DNA from: Burkholderia territorii
GTDB lineage: Bacteria; Pseudomonadota; Gammaproteobacteria; Burkholderiales; Burkholderiaceae
Direction of reading: 5' to 3'
Length of the DNA stretch: 64,000 bases
NCBI RefSeq assembly: GCF_902833055.1
Contig: NZ_CADFEJ010000006.1
Location: 230,757 to 294,756, forward strand
In this document: piece by piece, positions 47,092-59,480 of the stretch
Layout of the letters: each line of letters begins with the position of its first letter
Numbering within the stretch: the first letter of the stretch is position 1
Translations under genes and position numbers: made by a program
Notes under the pieces: generated by a model
What the model was told of the DNA's origin: nothing
The model's input: only the letters and a program-made list of their open reading frames with translations
The model's database searches: none

Positions 47092-47192
47092 TCCGGACGG
47101 CGCACCCGCCGTTCGTTCCGCCCGATTTCCGATTTCCGATTCATCTCGCGGCGCGCGTGTCGCGCCCTGTTTCCTGTCGTAGGACCGTACCG

Positions 47193-48341
47193 ATGTCGAC
47201 CTGGTTACTTCCCGAGAATATCGCCGACGTACTGCCGTCGGAAGCGCGCAAGATCGAGGAGCTGCGCCGCAGGCTGCTCGATCGCTTCCGTTCGTACGGC
47301 TACGAAATGGTGATGCCGCCGCTGCTCGAATATCTCGAGTCGCTGCTGACGAGCGGCGGCGCCGACCTGCGCCTGCGCACCTTCAAGCTGGTCGATCAGT
47401 TGTCGGGTCGCACGCTCGGCCTGCGCGCGGACATTACGCCGCAGGTCGCGCGTATCGATGCGCACCTGCTGAACCGCCAGGGCGTGACGCGCCTTTGCTA
47501 TGCGGGCCACGTGATGCACACGCGTCCGCGCGGCCTGCATGCGACGCGCGAACAGATCCAGATCGGTGCCGAAATCTACGGGCATGCCGGGCTCGAAGCC
47601 GATCTCGAGATCCAGCAGTTGATGCTCGACGCGCTGCATCTCGCGGGGCTGTCGCGGATTCGTCTGGATCTTTGCCATGCGGGCGTGCTCGCGGCGCTGC
47701 TCGCACGCGACGCGCAGGCCACCGAGCGCGGCGAGGCGCTGTACGACGCGCTGTCCGGCAAGGACGTGCCGCTGCTGAACGAACTCACCGACGATCTCGG
47801 GGCCGATACGCGCGCGGCGCTGCGTGCGCTGCCGCATCTGTACGGCGACGCGAGCGTGCTCGACGAGGCGCGCGCACGCCTGCCGGTGCTGCCGGAGATC
47901 ACGCGCGCGCTCGACGATCTCGCGCAGCTCGCGGCGCAGGCGAAGGGCGTCGAGGTGGCGATCGACCTCGCCGACCTGCGCGGCTACGCGTACCACAGCG
48001 GAGCGATGTTTACGGCATACATCGACGGCGTGCCGAACGCGATCGCGCGCGGCGGCCGCTACGACCATGTCGGGCAGGCGTACGGGCGCGCCCGCCCGGC
48101 GACGGGCTTCTCGCTCGACCTGCGCGAGCTCGCCCGGATTTCGCCGATCGAGGCACGCGGCACCGCGATTCTCGCGCCGTGGGCGCAGGACGACGCGCTC
48201 AGCGCTGCCGTCGCGGCGCTGCGCGATGCGGGCGAGGTCGTGATCCAGGCGTTGCCGGGACACGACCACGTGCTCGACGAGTTCGCCTGCGACCGTTCGC
48301 TCGTCGAGCGTAACGGCGCATGGGTGATCGAACCCCGTTAA
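47193..48341 (+). CDS. hisZ: ATP phosphoribosyltransferase regulatory subunit HisZ
   Basis: A 382-residue HisRS paralogue without the anticodon-binding domain. It retains the class II core ([39 protein letters not shown]) but lacks the intact histidyl-tRNA synthetase motifs. HisZ combines with the short HisG to form the first enzyme of histidine synthesis and gives it feedback control. The ATG at 47193 has AGGA upstream. The hflC-DUF2065-hisZ-purA order is typical of betaproteobacteria. Confidence 0.96.
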   Translation: MSTWLLPENIADVLPSEARKIEELRRRLLDRFRSYGYEMVMPPLLEYLESLLTSGGADLRLRTFKLVDQLSGRTLGLRADITPQVARIDAHLLNRQGVTRLCYAGHVMHTRPRGLHATREQIQIGAEIYGHAGLEADLEIQQLMLDALHLAGLSRIRLDLCHAGVLAALLARDAQATERGEALYDALSGKDVPLLNELTDDLGADTRAALRALPHLYGDASVLDEARARLPVLPEITRALDDLAQLAAQAKGVEVAIDLADLRGYAYHSGAMFTAYIDGVPNAIARGGRYDHVGQAYGRARPATGFSLDLRELARISPIEARGTAILAPWAQDDALSAAVAALRDAGEVVIQALPGHDHVLDEFACDRSLVERNGAWVIEPR

Positions 48342-48421
48342 ACAGGCGTTCGCGGGCCGTCGTTCGGCGTGCATATCGTTGAAGCGAAACGGAAAAATTC
48401 GGAATCGCCCGCGAACATAGG

Positions 48422-48427
48422 TAGAAT
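48422..48427 (+). promoter_or_regulatory. Likely -10 box of purA
   Basis: TAGAAT 27 nt before the purA ATG, implying a short leader of about 20 nt. Confidence 0.5.
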
Positions 48428-48445
48428 ACGTTTTTAACCAGCTAA

Positions 48446-49801
<1,356 letters not shown>

Positions 49802-49809
49802 TTCTCAGC

Positions 49810-50406
49810 ATGACGCAGCAAATCACGATGACGGCGGCAGACTTGATGACCGATCCGCGCAACGACGACAAGAACCTGTGGGTAGGCTGGGACGAATACC
49901 ATCGTCTGATCGAGCTGCTCGCGCTCCAGGTGCATGCATCGGGCTGGAAGTTCGACCAGATCCTGTGCCTCGCGCGCGGCGGCCTGCGCGTCGGCGACCA
50001 GCTTTCGCGCATCTACGACGTCCCGCTCGCGATCCTCGCGACGAGTTCGTATCGCGAAGCGGCCGGCACCCAGCAGGGCGAACTCGACATCGCGCAGTAC
50101 ATCACGATGACGCGTGGCAACCTCGAGGGCAACGTGCTGCTGGTCGACGATCTCGTCGACTCGGGCGTTACGCTCGCGCGCGTGCAGGAGCACCTGAAGG
50201 AGCGCTATCCGGCGGTCAAGGCCGTGCGTTCGGCGGTGCTCTGGTACAAGGGGTGCTCCAAGGTCAAGCCCGACTATCACACGCAATATCTGCCGACGAA
50301 TCCGTGGATTCATCAGCCGTTCGAAGAGTGGGACACGGTTCGTCCGCACAATCTCGAGGCATGGATCAAGCGCGGTCGCGCGCAGCGCGACGGCTCGGGC
50401 GCGTGA
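49810..50406 (+). CDS. Phosphoribosyltransferase family protein
   Basis: A 198-residue type I PRTase with the PRPP-binding motif VLLVDDLVDSGVTL (about residues 112-125) and the N-terminal CLARGGLRVGDQLS. It resembles the hypoxanthine/xanthine-type enzymes and a betaproteobacterial family always found after purA. The base specificity cannot be fixed from the motifs. Stop codon is followed by a strong terminator. Confidence 0.88.
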   Translation: MTQQITMTAADLMTDPRNDDKNLWVGWDEYHRLIELLALQVHASGWKFDQILCLARGGLRVGDQLSRIYDVPLAILATSSYREAAGTQQGELDIAQYITMTRGNLEGNVLLVDDLVDSGVTLARVQEHLKERYPAVKAVRSAVLWYKGCSKVKPDYHTQYLPTNPWIHQPFEEWDTVRPHNLEAWIKRGRAQRDGSGA

Positions 50407-50435
50407 GCGGCCGGCCGATCGAAGGAAAGCCTTGT

Positions 50436-50462
50436 ACGGCGCCGCTTGCGGCGCCGTTTTTT
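50436..50462 (+). terminator. Terminator of the purA-PRTase unit
   Basis: ACGGCGCCGC (50436-50445) pairs with GCGGCGCCGT (50448-50457) around TT, followed by TTTTT. Confidence 0.9.
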
Positions 50463-50630
50463 ATTGCGGCGCCGGGCCGGCGGGCGCCACAATGGGGCCT
50501 CGTGATAGGCAGATTGCGCGGCCCCGGCTATGATGGCAGCCCTGCCACAGCTTGCGCAGGATTGCATGCGCAGCGTGGATCACGTGGCTTCAGGGCAACA
50601 GGGCAGGACGGTTTTTCAGGGGGGCGCGAG

Positions 50631-50636
50631 TAGAAT
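50631..50636 (+). promoter_or_regulatory. Likely -10 box of kup
   Basis: TAGAAT 43 nt before the kup ATG. Confidence 0.5.
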
Positions 50637-50679
50637 AGCGCTCGTTTTGTCCGAACCGGACCCGATTATTTAGCTTCAT

Positions 50680-52593
50680 ATGAACGACACGATCCAGGCG
50701 ACCGACGCAGCCCATGCGCATTCGACGCACCAACATTCGATGCGGGCGCTTGCGATAGCGGCCATCGGCGTCGTATTCGGCGACATCGGCACCAGCCCGC
50801 TGTATTCGCTGAAAGAGGCGTTCAGCCCCGCACACGGCATTCCGCTCACCGAAAGCTCGATTCTCGGCGTGATCTCGCTGTTGTTCTGGGCGATCATCCT
50901 GGTGGTCGGTATCAAGTATCTGCTGTTCGTGATGCGGGCCGACAACAATGGCGAGGGCGGCGTGCTTGCGCTGATGGCGCTGTCGTTGCGGCCGCTCGAC
51001 TCGAAAACGCGTGTCGCGGGCGCTTTGATGGCGTTGGGGATCTTCGGCGCGTGCATGTTCTACGGCGACGCCGTGATCACGCCGGCGATTTCCGTGATGT
51101 CGGCGGTCGAAGGCCTCGAGATCGCGACGCCGCACCTGTCCCATCTCGTGATGCCGATCACGATCGTGATCCTGATCGCGCTGTTCTGGATCCAGCGGCA
51201 CGGTACCGCGACGGTCGGCAAGCTGTTCGGGCCGATCATGGTGTTGTGGTTCATCGCGATCGCGGCGCTCGGCGTGTATCACATCGTGCGCGTGCCGGGC
51301 ATCATCGCGGCGATCAACCCGTATTACGCGGCGTCGTTCATGTCGGAGCACGTGCTGCAGGCGTATGTCGTGCTCGGTTCGGTCGTGCTGGTGCTGACGG
51401 GCGCGGAAGCGCTCTACGCGGACATGGGTCACTTCGGCGCGAAGCCGATTCGGCTGGCCGCATACGGGCTCGTGATGCCGTCGCTCGTGCTGAACTACTT
51501 CGGCCAGGGCGCGCTGCTGATCCAGAACCCGAAGGCGATCGAGAACCCGTTCTTCCTGCTGGCGCCGGACTGGGCGCTGCTGCCGCTCGTCGTGCTCTCG
51601 ACGGTCGCGACGGTGATCGCTTCGCAGGCCGTGATCTCGGGTGCGTATTCGCTGACGTCGCAGGCGATCCAGCTCGGCTACGTGCCGCGCATGAAGGTGC
51701 TGCACACGTCCGAGCTGGCGATCGGCCAGATCTACGTGCCGGTCGTGAACTGGCTTCTGTTGTTCGTGATCCTCTGCATCGTGATCGGCTTCAAGAGTTC
51801 CGACAACCTCGCGGCCGCGTACGGTATCGCGGTGACGGCCACGATGGTGATCACGACCGTACTCGCGGCCGTCGTGATGGTGAAGGTGTGGAACTGGAAC
51901 CGGTTGCTGGTCGGCGCGATCATCGCGGTGTTCCTCGCGGTCGACCTGGGCTTTTTCGGCGCGAACCTGCTGAAGGTCGCGCAGGGTGGCTGGCTGCCGC
52001 TCGGCATCGGCGCGCTGTTGTTCTTCCTGCTGATGACCTGGTACAAGGGCCGTCACATCGTCAAGGAGCGTACGGCTGCCGACGGTATCCCGCTCGAGCC
52101 GTTCCTGCAGGGGCTGCTCGCGCATCCGCCGCACCGTGTGTCGGGCACCGCGATCTACCTGACCGGCAACGACAAGCTCGTGCCCGTCAGCCTGCTGCAC
52201 AACCTGAAGCACAACAAGGTGCTGCACGAGCGGACCATATTCCTGACGTTCGTCACGCGCGACATCCCGTACGTGCGCGACGACAAGCGCCTGAGCGCGC
52301 GCGACGCGGGCGGCGGCCTGTACATCGTGAAGGCCGAATACGGCTTCAACGAGACGCCGGACGTGAAGGCGGTGCTCGAGGAGTTCGGCCGCACGCACGA
52401 CATGACGTTCGAACTGATGGACACGTCGTTCTTCCTCGCGCGCGAAACGGTCGTGCCGACGCATCTGCCCGGCATGTCGATCTGGCGCGAACGCGTGTTC
52501 GCATGGATGCATCAGAACGCGGCGAAGCCGACCGACTTCTTCTCGATTCCGGCGAACCGCGTCGTCGAGCTCGGCACCAAGATCGAAATCTGA
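50680..52593 (+). CDS. kup: Low-affinity potassium transporter Kup
   Basis: A 637-residue protein of the KUP/HAK/KT family, with about 12 membrane helices in residues 25-450 and a cytoplasmic C-terminal domain (about 460-637). The N-terminal [18 protein letters not shown] signature and [18 protein letters not shown] are diagnostic. It is a constitutive K+/H+ symporter. The gene stands alone between two intrinsic terminators. Confidence 0.97.
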   Translation: MNDTIQATDAAHAHSTHQHSMRALAIAAIGVVFGDIGTSPLYSLKEAFSPAHGIPLTESSILGVISLLFWAIILVVGIKYLLFVMRADNNGEGGVLALMALSLRPLDSKTRVAGALMALGIFGACMFYGDAVITPAISVMSAVEGLEIATPHLSHLVMPITIVILIALFWIQRHGTATVGKLFGPIMVLWFIAIAALGVYHIVRVPGIIAAINPYYAASFMSEHVLQAYVVLGSVVLVLTGAEALYADMGHFGAKPIRLAAYGLVMPSLVLNYFGQGALLIQNPKAIENPFFLLAPDWALLPLVVLSTVATVIASQAVISGAYSLTSQAIQLGYVPRMKVLHTSELAIGQIYVPVVNWLLLFVILCIVIGFKSSDNLAAAYGIAVTATMVITTVLAAVVMVKVWNWNRLLVGAIIAVFLAVDLGFFGANLLKVAQGGWLPLGIGALLFFLLMTWYKGRHIVKERTAADGIPLEPFLQGLLAHPPHRVSGTAIYLTGNDKLVPVSLLHNLKHNKVLHERTIFLTFVTRDIPYVRDDKRLSARDAGGGLYIVKAEYGFNETPDVKAVLEEFGRTHDMTFELMDTSFFLARETVVPTHLPGMSIWRERVFAWMHQNAAKPTDFFSIPANRVVELGTKIEI

Positions 52594-52652
52594 CCGGCGC
52601 GCGGGCGGCCCATGCGGCCCGTGCCCATCCGGCAGCACCTGTCGGAGCCAAG

Positions 52653-52681
52653 AAAAAGCCCGCCTTACGGCGGGCTTTTTT
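52653..52681. terminator. Bidirectional terminator between kup and tex
   Basis: AAAAAGCCCGCC (52653-52664) pairs with GGCGGGCTTTTT (52669-52680) around TTAC, with A/T tracts giving U-runs on both strands. Confidence 0.92.
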
Positions 52682-52705
52682 CGTGCGGCGACAACCTTCG
52701 TGTGG

Positions 52706-55030
52706 TCAGCGCTTGAGCTTCGCGAACGCCGCGGCCATCGCGCCGGCCGGTTCCGGCTCGCGCGAACGCAGCGGTCGCGCCGCGCCGCGGCCGGCATTGC
52801 CGCGATCCTGGCCGCCGCGCGGCGCCATGCCGGGCGCGGCGGCTTCGTCGTCGAGGCGCATCGTCAGCGAAATGCGCTGACGCTTCACGTCGACGTCGAG
52901 CACCTTGACCTTTACGACCTGGCCGGCTTTGACGACTTCGTGCGGATCCTTGATGAACTTCGTCGACATCGCCGACACGTGGACGAGGCCGTCCTGGTGC
53001 ACACCGACATCCACGAATGCGCCGAACGCCGCGACGTTCGTCACGACACCTTCGAGCAGCATGCCCGGCATCAGGTCGGAGACCTTCTCGACGCCGTCAC
53101 GGAACGTCGCGGTCTTGAATTCGGGGCGCGGGTCGCGACCCGGCTTTTCAAGTTCGGCCAGGATGTCGCGCACGGTCGGCAGACCGAAACGTTCGTCAAC
53201 GAATTCGGCGGGCGACAGACCGGACAGCGCATCGCGGCTGCCGAGCACGTCGTCGATCCGCTTGTTGATCTTCGCGAGGATTCGTTCGACGACCGGATAG
53301 GCCTCAGGGTGGACCGACGAGCGATCGAGCGGATTCTCGCCACCGTTGATGCGCAGGAAGCCGGCGGCCTGTTCGAAGGTCTTGTCGCCGAGGCGCGGCA
53401 CCTTGCGCAGATGATCGCGCGACGGGAACGGCCCGTTCGCGTCGCGGTAGTCGACGATGTTGCGCGCGAGCGTGGCGTTCAGGCCCGAAACGCGTGCGAG
53501 GAGTGCGACCGACGCGGTATTGGCGTCGACGCCCACCGCGTTCACGCAATCCTCGACCACCGCATCGAGCGAGCGGGCGAGTTCGCGCTGGTTCACGTCG
53601 TGCTGGTACTGGCCGACGCCGATCGCCTTCGGCTCGATCTTCACGAGCTCGGCGAGCGGGTCCTGCAGACGGCGTGCGATCGACACGGCGCCGCGCAGCG
53701 ACACGTCGAGTTCCGGGAATTCCTTGGCAGCCAGCTCGGACGCCGAGTAGACCGACGCGCCGGCTTCCGACACGACGATCTTCTGCAGCCGCAGTTCGGG
53801 GTGCTTCGAGATCAGCTCGCTCGCGAGCTTGTCGGTTTCACGGGACGCGGTGCCGTTGCCGATGCTGATCAGCTCGGCCTGCGTCTGCGCGGCGATGCGC
53901 GCGAGCTTCGCGAGCGAGCCGTCCCAGTCGCGGCGCGGCTCGTGCGGGTAGATCGTGTCGGTGGCGAGCAGCTTGCCGGTGCGGTCGACCACGGCAACCT
54001 TCACGCCCGTGCGCAGGCCGGGGTCGAGACCGATGACGGCCTTCGGGCCGGCCGGGGCAGCCAGCAGCAGGTCTTTCAGGTTGCGGGCGAACACGCGGAT
54101 CGCTTCGGCTTCCGCCGTTTCGCGCAGTTGCGTGAGCAGTTCGTTCTCGATGTGCGGCTGCACCTTCACGCGCCAGCACCAGCGGCACACGTCGGACAGC
54201 CATTTGTCCGCCGGGCGGCCCTGGTTCGCGATCCCGAAATGGCGCGCGATCATCGCTTCGCCGGGATGCGGGACCTGCGCGTCGAGTTCCTCGCCGAGCC
54301 CGAGCTTGACGGTCAGCACGCCGGCATTGCGGCCGCGGAACAGCGCGAGCGCGCGGTGCGACGGCACCGTCCGGATGGTTTCCGCGTAGTCGTAGTAGTC
54401 GCGGAACTTCTCGCCTTCCTCGTTTTCCTTGCCTTCGACGACCGCGGAGGACACGACGCCCTGGCTGTGCAGGTAGTCGCGCAGCTTGCCGAGCAGTTCG
54501 GCCGTTTCGCCGAATTGCTCGGACAGGATATCGCGCGCGCCGTCGAGCGCGGCTTTCACGTCGGCGACGCCCTTGTCGGCATCGACGTACGCGGCGGCTT
54601 CCGTCTGCGGATCGAGCAGCGGATTCGCGAGCAGTGCCTGCGCGAGCGGCTCGAGGCCGGCTTCGCGGGCGATCTGCGCGCGCGTGCGGCGCTTCGGCTT
54701 GTACGGCAGATAAAGGTCTTCGAGCACCTGCTTGCTGTCGGCCGCGTCGATCGCGGCGCGCAGCTCGTCGGTCAGCTTGCCCTGTTCGTCGATGCTCGAC
54801 AGGATCGCCGCGCGGCGATCCTCGAGCTCGCGCAGATACAGGAGGCGTTCCTCGAGCTGGCGCAGCTGCGTGTCGTCCAGGTTGCCGGTTACTTCCTTGC
54901 GGTACCGGGCAATGAACGGAACGGTCGAGCCTTCGTCGAGGAGTTGCACTGCCGCCGCGACCTGGCGCGGCTGGACGGACAGTTCGGTGGCGATGCGCTG
55001 TACGATCTTGAGTGCTACGGTTTCCGTCAT
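52706..55030 (-). CDS. tex: Transcription accessory protein Tex (S1 RNA-binding)
   Basis: A 774-residue protein with the Tex N-terminal helical domain (about 1-200), a YqgF-like fold (about 325-450, [16 protein letters not shown]), tandem helix-hairpin-helix elements (about 500-570) and a C-terminal S1 domain (about 645-715, [21 protein letters not shown]). It ends in a Gly/Arg-rich tail. Tex binds nucleic acids and affects transcription and stress tolerance in several pathogens. The ATG at 55030 starts [14 protein letters not shown], the family N-terminus; the longer frame overlaps the opposite gene's promoter. Confidence 0.96.
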   Translation of the reverse strand: MTETVALKIVQRIATELSVQPRQVAAAVQLLDEGSTVPFIARYRKEVTGNLDDTQLRQLEERLLYLRELEDRRAAILSSIDEQGKLTDELRAAIDAADSKQVLEDLYLPYKPKRRTRAQIAREAGLEPLAQALLANPLLDPQTEAAAYVDADKGVADVKAALDGARDILSEQFGETAELLGKLRDYLHSQGVVSSAVVEGKENEEGEKFRDYYDYAETIRTVPSHRALALFRGRNAGVLTVKLGLGEELDAQVPHPGEAMIARHFGIANQGRPADKWLSDVCRWCWRVKVQPHIENELLTQLRETAEAEAIRVFARNLKDLLLAAPAGPKAVIGLDPGLRTGVKVAVVDRTGKLLATDTIYPHEPRRDWDGSLAKLARIAAQTQAELISIGNGTASRETDKLASELISKHPELRLQKIVVSEAGASVYSASELAAKEFPELDVSLRGAVSIARRLQDPLAELVKIEPKAIGVGQYQHDVNQRELARSLDAVVEDCVNAVGVDANTASVALLARVSGLNATLARNIVDYRDANGPFPSRDHLRKVPRLGDKTFEQAAGFLRINGGENPLDRSSVHPEAYPVVERILAKINKRIDDVLGSRDALSGLSPAEFVDERFGLPTVRDILAELEKPGRDPRPEFKTATFRDGVEKVSDLMPGMLLEGVVTNVAAFGAFVDVGVHQDGLVHVSAMSTKFIKDPHEVVKAGQVVKVKVLDVDVKRQRISLTMRLDDEAAAPGMAPRGGQDRGNAGRGAARPLRSREPEPAGAMAAAFAKLKR

Positions 55031-55177
55031 GTCGTGGATGATCTGCCTGCTGAAATCGCGGCACGGGCCGGCAGGCCGCGTGCGGCGGGCTGCGAGACGG
55101 GCCCGCCGGACCAGTTGCCGCGGGTGAGTGAAGCGGGGCATTTTGCCATAAATGGCGGAGCGTCCAGCCGGGGGTGA

Positions 55178-55183
55178 TAGAAT
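55178..55183 (+). promoter_or_regulatory. -10 box close to the start of the exported coiled-coil gene
   Basis: TAGAAT ends 7 nt before the ATG at 55191. No good ribosome site is visible, so the transcript may be leaderless. Confidence 0.45.
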
Positions 55184-55190
55184 TTGACAC

Positions 55191-55940
55191 ATGTCCCGCA
55201 GCTTTCCTACGACGTTGCCAACTTCCCGCATTTCTCTCGTCGCGCTCGGCGCAGCGCTTGCCGCGGCTTTGTCCGCCGGGTCCACCGTCGCGTACGCGCA
55301 GGCATCGGGCGCAAGCGCGCCGGACGCCGCAGCGGCCGCGCCCGTCGCGCCCTCAGCCACGCAGGATTTTGACGCTCGTCAAAAAGTGCTCAATCAGCGT
55401 TCCGCGGAAAACGATTATCGTTATGCCGTGGCGGAGCACGATTGCTACAGCACGTTTTTCGTCAACCACTGTCTCGGCAAGGCGCGCGACCGAATGCGCG
55501 AGGAGCGGGCGAGCATCCGTCAGGAGCAGCTCGCGCTCGACGACGAACAGCGCGCGGTGCGGGCGCAGCAGCGTGACCAGCAGCAGGCGTTGAAGCAGGC
55601 GCAGAATGCGGCGGAAGCGCCGCAGCGCGCGGCGAACGATGCGGCGAACGCGGCTGCATTCCGCGACAAGCAGGAGCAGAATGCACTGAAGCGGGCGCAG
55701 CGCGGCGCCGAAGGGCCGCAGCGCGCCGCGAACAAGCAGGCATACGACCAGAAGCAGGCAGATTTTCAGCGCAAGCTCGACCAGGCGCGCCAGCAGGGCG
55801 CGCAGAAGGCGCAGGAGCGGGCGGACAATGCCGCGCGCTACGAGCAGAAGCAGAAGGAAGCTGCCCAGCACAAGGCCGATGTCGAGCGGCGTCAGCAGGA
55901 AGCGGCCGAGAAGGCCAAGCAGCAACAGCAGGGGCAGTAA
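55191..55940 (+). CDS. Exported Ala/Gln-rich coiled-coil protein of unknown function
   Basis: A 249-residue protein I do not recognise. Residues 1-36 are a signal peptide ([17 protein letters not shown]...VAYAQA). After a short Ala/Ser region comes a compact segment with two cysteines, [17 protein letters not shown], likely disulfide-bonded in the periplasm. The last 150 residues are a highly charged, Gln/Ala/Lys/Arg-rich coiled coil with an internal repeat of about 17 residues ([17 protein letters not shown] and [17 protein letters not shown]). It is divergent from tex and 77 bp before a DUF465 gene. A role in envelope structure or TonB/TolA-like spanning is possible, but there is no evidence for it beyond the composition. 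Confidence 0.8.
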   Translation: MSRSFPTTLPTSRISLVALGAALAAALSAGSTVAYAQASGASAPDAAAAAPVAPSATQDFDARQKVLNQRSAENDYRYAVAEHDCYSTFFVNHCLGKARDRMREERASIRQEQLALDDEQRAVRAQQRDQQQALKQAQNAAEAPQRAANDAANAAAFRDKQEQNALKRAQRGAEGPQRAANKQAYDQKQADFQRKLDQARQQGAQKAQERADNAARYEQKQKEAAQHKADVERRQQEAAEKAKQQQQGQ

Positions 55941-56017
55941 CGTGTCGGATTGATCCGGAGTCAGTCTCGTGCGTGCCGGCACGCCAGTCGGCGCGCTGCT
56001 TCGATGAGGAGGCGCAT

Positions 56018-56233
56018 ATGCAAAATCGTCCCACGGAACAGCAGCAGGAATTGCACAACCGTTTGGCTGCATTGCAGGAGCAGCACCGGCAGCTTGCTCG
56101 GGAGATCGAGCTGAAGGAAGGACACTCCGACATCGACGACATCACGCTGCACCGGCTGAAGAAGGAAAAGCTGGCCGCCAAGGACAAAATCATTTTGCTG
56201 CAATCGCAGCTGGAACCGGATAAGCGCGCCTGA
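56018..56233 (+). CDS. DUF465 / YdcH family small protein
   Basis: A 71-residue helical protein (MQNRPTEQQQELHNRLAALQEQHRQLAREIE...ITLHRLKKEKLAAKDKIILLQSQL) with a coiled-coil hairpin. It fits the DUF465 family, widespread in proteobacteria and without an agreed function. GAGGAGG precedes the ATG at 56018; a longer in-frame start lacks such a site. It lies 55 bp before a DinG-like gene. Confidence 0.85.
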   Translation: MQNRPTEQQQELHNRLAALQEQHRQLAREIELKEGHSDIDDITLHRLKKEKLAAKDKIILLQSQLEPDKRA

Positions 56234-56288
56234 GCGCGGCCTGGCAAGCGCCGGCGCCGCCCGGGCGCTGGACACAGGAACGCTTGCC

Positions 56289-58532
56289 TTGAATTCACCG
56301 CTTGAAGCCAACCCCGATGCCCGGCGTGACGCGTCGTCCGCCGGGCGCGTTCGTGCGCCCGAAGGCACGTTCGAGCTGAGCCGCAAGCGCGTCGACGAAC
56401 TCGACACGATCTTCGGCGACGGCGGATTGCTCGCGCGCGCGCTCGACGGCTATCACCCGCGTCAGTCGCAGATCGAGATGGCGCGCGCGGTCGCGTCCGC
56501 GATGGAGGCGTCCGCGCGCCGGATGCCCGAGCCCGAAATCTTCGAGACCCGCAAGCGGCCGGCACGCCGCCTCGGCGAAGGCGACAAGGCGGCCGAATCC
56601 GCCGCGGAGGGGGCTGCGCTCGAAGCCGACGGCGACGCCGGCGACAACACGCTGATCGTCGAGGCCGGCACCGGTACCGGCAAGACCTACGCGTACCTGG
56701 TGCCCGCGATGCTGTGGGGCGGCAAGGTGATCGTGTCGACCGGCACGAAGCACCTGCAGGACCAGCTGTTCCAGCGCGACATCCCGACCGTGCGCAACGC
56801 GCTCGCGGTGCCGGTGACGGTCGCGATGCTCAAGGGCCGCGCGAACTACCTGTGCCACTACTACCTGCAACGCACGGCCGACAACGGCCGGCTGCCGTCG
56901 CGCCAGGACACCGCGTACCTGCAGGAAATCGTCCGGTTCGCGAAGATCACGAAGAGCGGCGACAAGGCCGAGCTCGCGAGCGTGCCGGAGACGGCGCCCG
57001 TGTGGTCGATGGTCACGTCGACGCGCGACAACTGCCTCGGCCAGGAGTGCCCGCACTACAAGGAATGCTTCGTGATGCAGGCGCGCCGCGAGGCGCAGCA
57101 GGCGGACATCGTCGTCGTGAACCATCACCTGTTCTTCGCGGACATCATGCTGCGCGACACCGGGATGGCCGAACTGCTGCCGAACGCGAACACGGTGATC
57201 TTCGACGAAGCGCACCAGCTGCCGGAGACGGCCACGCTGTTCTTCGGCGAGACGCTGTCGACCACGCAGATTCTCGAACTCGCGCGCGACACGGTGGCCG
57301 AAGGCCTGAGCCATGCGCGCGATGCAGTCGAATGGGTGAAGCTCGGCGGCGATCTCGAACGCGCGGCGCGCGACCTGCGTCTCGCGTTCGCGAACGACCA
57401 GATCGTGCGTATGTCGCTGGCGCAACTGGGCGACGATCATCCGATGTTCGGCGCGCTCGACGCGCTCGAAGTGGCGCTCGATGCGCTTGCCTCGACACTC
57501 GCGAGCCAGGCCGAGCGGGCCGAGTCGCTCGGCGCGTGCCTGCGGCGCGCGCGCGAACTGCAGGACCTGCTCGCGGGCTGGGTCACGCCCGGTGCGGCGG
57601 AAGCGGCCGCGAAGGCCGATGCGGAGGCTGCCGGTGACAAGACGGCGACCGACGACCCGAACGAAAAGGTGCGCTGGGTGGAAGTATTCGCGCATACCGT
57701 CCAGCTGCACGAAACGCCGCTATCGGTCGCGCCGATTTTCGCGAAGCAGCGTGCCGGCGTGCCGCGCGCGTGGGTGTTCACGTCGGCGACGTTGTCGGTG
57801 CGTGGCGACTTCACGCACTACGCGGCCCAGATGGGCCTCAGCTCGCGGCGCTCGATGACCCTAGCGAGCCCGTTCGACTATCAGACGCAGGGCTTGCTGT
57901 ATGTGCCGCGCAACCTGCCGCAGCCGTCGTCGCCGACATTTACCGATGCCGTGTTCGATGCCGCGTTGCCGGCGATCGAGGCATCGGGCGGCGGCGTGTT
58001 CATGCTGTGCACGACGCTGCGCGCGGTCGACCGTATCGCGTCGAAGCTGCGCGACGTGATCGAGTCGCGCGGCTGGAACACGCCGCTGCTCGTGCAGGGC
58101 GATGCCAGCCGAACCGAACTGCTCGACCGCTTCCGGTCGTACGGCAATGCGATCCTCGTCGGCAGCCAGAGCTTCTGGGAAGGTGTCGACGTGCGCGGCG
58201 ACGCGCTGTCGCTCGTCGTGATCGACAAGCTGCCGTTCGCACCGCCCGACGATCCGGTGCTGGCCGCGCGGCTCGACGCGCTGACCAGGAAAGGCTTGAG
58301 CCCGTTCGCGGTTCACCAGTTGCCCCAGGCCGTGATCACGCTGAAGCAGGGTGCAGGCCGCCTGATTCGCGCGGAGACCGATCGCGGCGTGTTGATGATC
58401 TGCGACACGCGGCTCGTCGACAAGCCTTACGGTCGGCGAATCTGGCAGAGCCTGCCGCCGTTCAAGCGCACCCGCGAGATCGCAGTCGTGCAGGACTTCT
58501 TCGACGAGCATCGCGCGGCGAAACGCGCGTGA
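56289..58532 (+). CDS. DinG/YoaA-type XPD-like DNA helicase
   Basis: A 747-residue superfamily 2 helicase starting at TTG. It has Walker A EAGTGTGKT (about residues 121-129), the iron-sulfur cysteine set (YLCHYY and DNCLGQECPHYKEC, about 190-262), DEAH box FDEAHQLPE (about 305-313), and motifs V-VI near the C-terminus (SFWEGVDVRG, QGAGRLIR). This is the XPD/DinG family, 5'-3' helicases that act on damaged or R-loop-containing DNA. It resembles YoaA more than classical DinG by length and position of the cluster. Terminated by a long shared hairpin. Confidence 0.93.
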   Translation: MNSPLEANPDARRDASSAGRVRAPEGTFELSRKRVDELDTIFGDGGLLARALDGYHPRQSQIEMARAVASAMEASARRMPEPEIFETRKRPARRLGEGDKAAESAAEGAALEADGDAGDNTLIVEAGTGTGKTYAYLVPAMLWGGKVIVSTGTKHLQDQLFQRDIPTVRNALAVPVTVAMLKGRANYLCHYYLQRTADNGRLPSRQDTAYLQEIVRFAKITKSGDKAELASVPETAPVWSMVTSTRDNCLGQECPHYKECFVMQARREAQQADIVVVNHHLFFADIMLRDTGMAELLPNANTVIFDEAHQLPETATLFFGETLSTTQILELARDTVAEGLSHARDAVEWVKLGGDLERAARDLRLAFANDQIVRMSLAQLGDDHPMFGALDALEVALDALASTLASQAERAESLGACLRRARELQDLLAGWVTPGAAEAAAKADAEAAGDKTATDDPNEKVRWVEVFAHTVQLHETPLSVAPIFAKQRAGVPRAWVFTSATLSVRGDFTHYAAQMGLSSRRSMTLASPFDYQTQGLLYVPRNLPQPSSPTFTDAVFDAALPAIEASGGGVFMLCTTLRAVDRIASKLRDVIESRGWNTPLLVQGDASRTELLDRFRSYGNAILVGSQSFWEGVDVRGDALSLVVIDKLPFAPPDDPVLAARLDALTRKGLSPFAVHQLPQAVITLKQGAGRLIRAETDRGVLMICDTRLVDKPYGRRIWQSLPPFKRTREIAVVQDFFDEHRAAKRA

Positions 58533-58557
58533 CGCGCGCGGCCGCCTGCTGCGGGCG

Positions 58558-58603
58558 GCACCAACAAAAAACCCGGCTCGATGGCCGGGTTTTTTGTTGG
58601 TGC
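58558..58603. terminator. Long perfect bidirectional terminator between the helicase gene and bamD
   Basis: A 20-bp perfect stem (58558-58577 with 58584-58603; core CCCGGC/GCCGGG, loop TCGATG) carries a run of six A on one arm and six T on the other, so it can stop both converging genes. Confidence 0.93.
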
Positions 58604-58614
58604 GCGGGCGCCGC

Positions 58615-59439
58615 TCAGAACTGCCACCACGACTTCTTCGTGCCGGGGCGCGAGTGGCCGGTGATGTACGGGCTGTCCGGGAAGGTGCCCGCGAGCACGC
58701 GCTTCGTGTCTTCCGCGAGTTCCGGCTGGTTCAGCTTGCCGTACGACAGGATCATGATGTGCAGCGCGTCCTCGATCGCCGGCGCGCCCTTGTAGTCCTT
58801 GATCGCGAGCTGCGCGCGGTTGATTGCCGCGACGTAGGCGCCGCGCCGATAGTAGTAGTCGGCCGCGTGCACTTCGTGCGACGCGAGCGCATTGACGATG
58901 TAGCGCATCCGGGCGGCGGCGTCGGGCGCGTACTTGCTCTTCGGGTAGCGGTCGACCACGACCTTGAATGCGTCGTACGATTCGCGCAGTGCCTGCGGAT
59001 CGCGCTCGCTCATGTCCTGGCCGGAGAAGCGGCCGAACAGGCCGAGATCGTCGTTGAAGTGGATCATCCCCTTCAGGTAGTACGCGTACGGGATATCCGG
59101 GTGATCCGGATGCAGCTGGATGAAGCGGTCGACGGCCTGGTCGGCGGCTGCCGCTTCGTTGTCCTTCCAGTTGCAGTACGCGACGTTGATCTGCGCCTGT
59201 TGCGCGAAATGGCCGAACGGATCGCGGCCTTGCAGCGATTCGAAATATTTCGCGCACTTGCCCCAGTCGCCGCCGGACAGTGCGTCCTGGGCCTCTGAGT
59301 ATAATTTGTTGTTCGACCAGGTAGCCGTCTCGTCCTGCTTCTGCGGCAAGCCGTGGCAGCCGGCGATGAGGGCCGCGGCCGCTACCACCGCAGCTCGGGC
59401 GGCGATGGTTTTGGCCGTACGTTTGGTCGAATTCATCAT
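58615..59439 (-). CDS. bamD: Outer membrane protein assembly factor BamD
   Basis: A 274-residue lipoprotein. The signal peptide ends in lipobox IAGC (about residues 25-28), followed by five TPR-like repeats (LYSEAQDALSGGDWGKCAKYFESLQG, ADQAVDRFIQLHPDHPDIPYAYYLKGM, ...). BamD is the essential lipoprotein of the BAM complex and recruits outer-membrane protein substrates to BamA. The start is ATG at 59439 (a second ATG follows directly) with AGGA upstream. A TATAAT on the minus strand at 59534-59539 may be its promoter. Confidence 0.97.
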   Translation of the reverse strand: MMNSTKRTAKTIAARAAVVAAAALIAGCHGLPQKQDETATWSNNKLYSEAQDALSGGDWGKCAKYFESLQGRDPFGHFAQQAQINVAYCNWKDNEAAAADQAVDRFIQLHPDHPDIPYAYYLKGMIHFNDDLGLFGRFSGQDMSERDPQALRESYDAFKVVVDRYPKSKYAPDAAARMRYIVNALASHEVHAADYYYRRGAYVAAINRAQLAIKDYKGAPAIEDALHIMILSYGKLNQPELAEDTKRVLAGTFPDSPYITGHSRPGTKKSWWQF

Positions 59440-59480
59440 GCTCGCATGTCCTAGCTTCAAGTCTCGGTGACCCAGTCTAA

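Noticed and set aside
52700..55177. 825-codon open frame antisense to tex
   Set aside because: Shadow frame; tex is fully supported by domain structure on the other strand.
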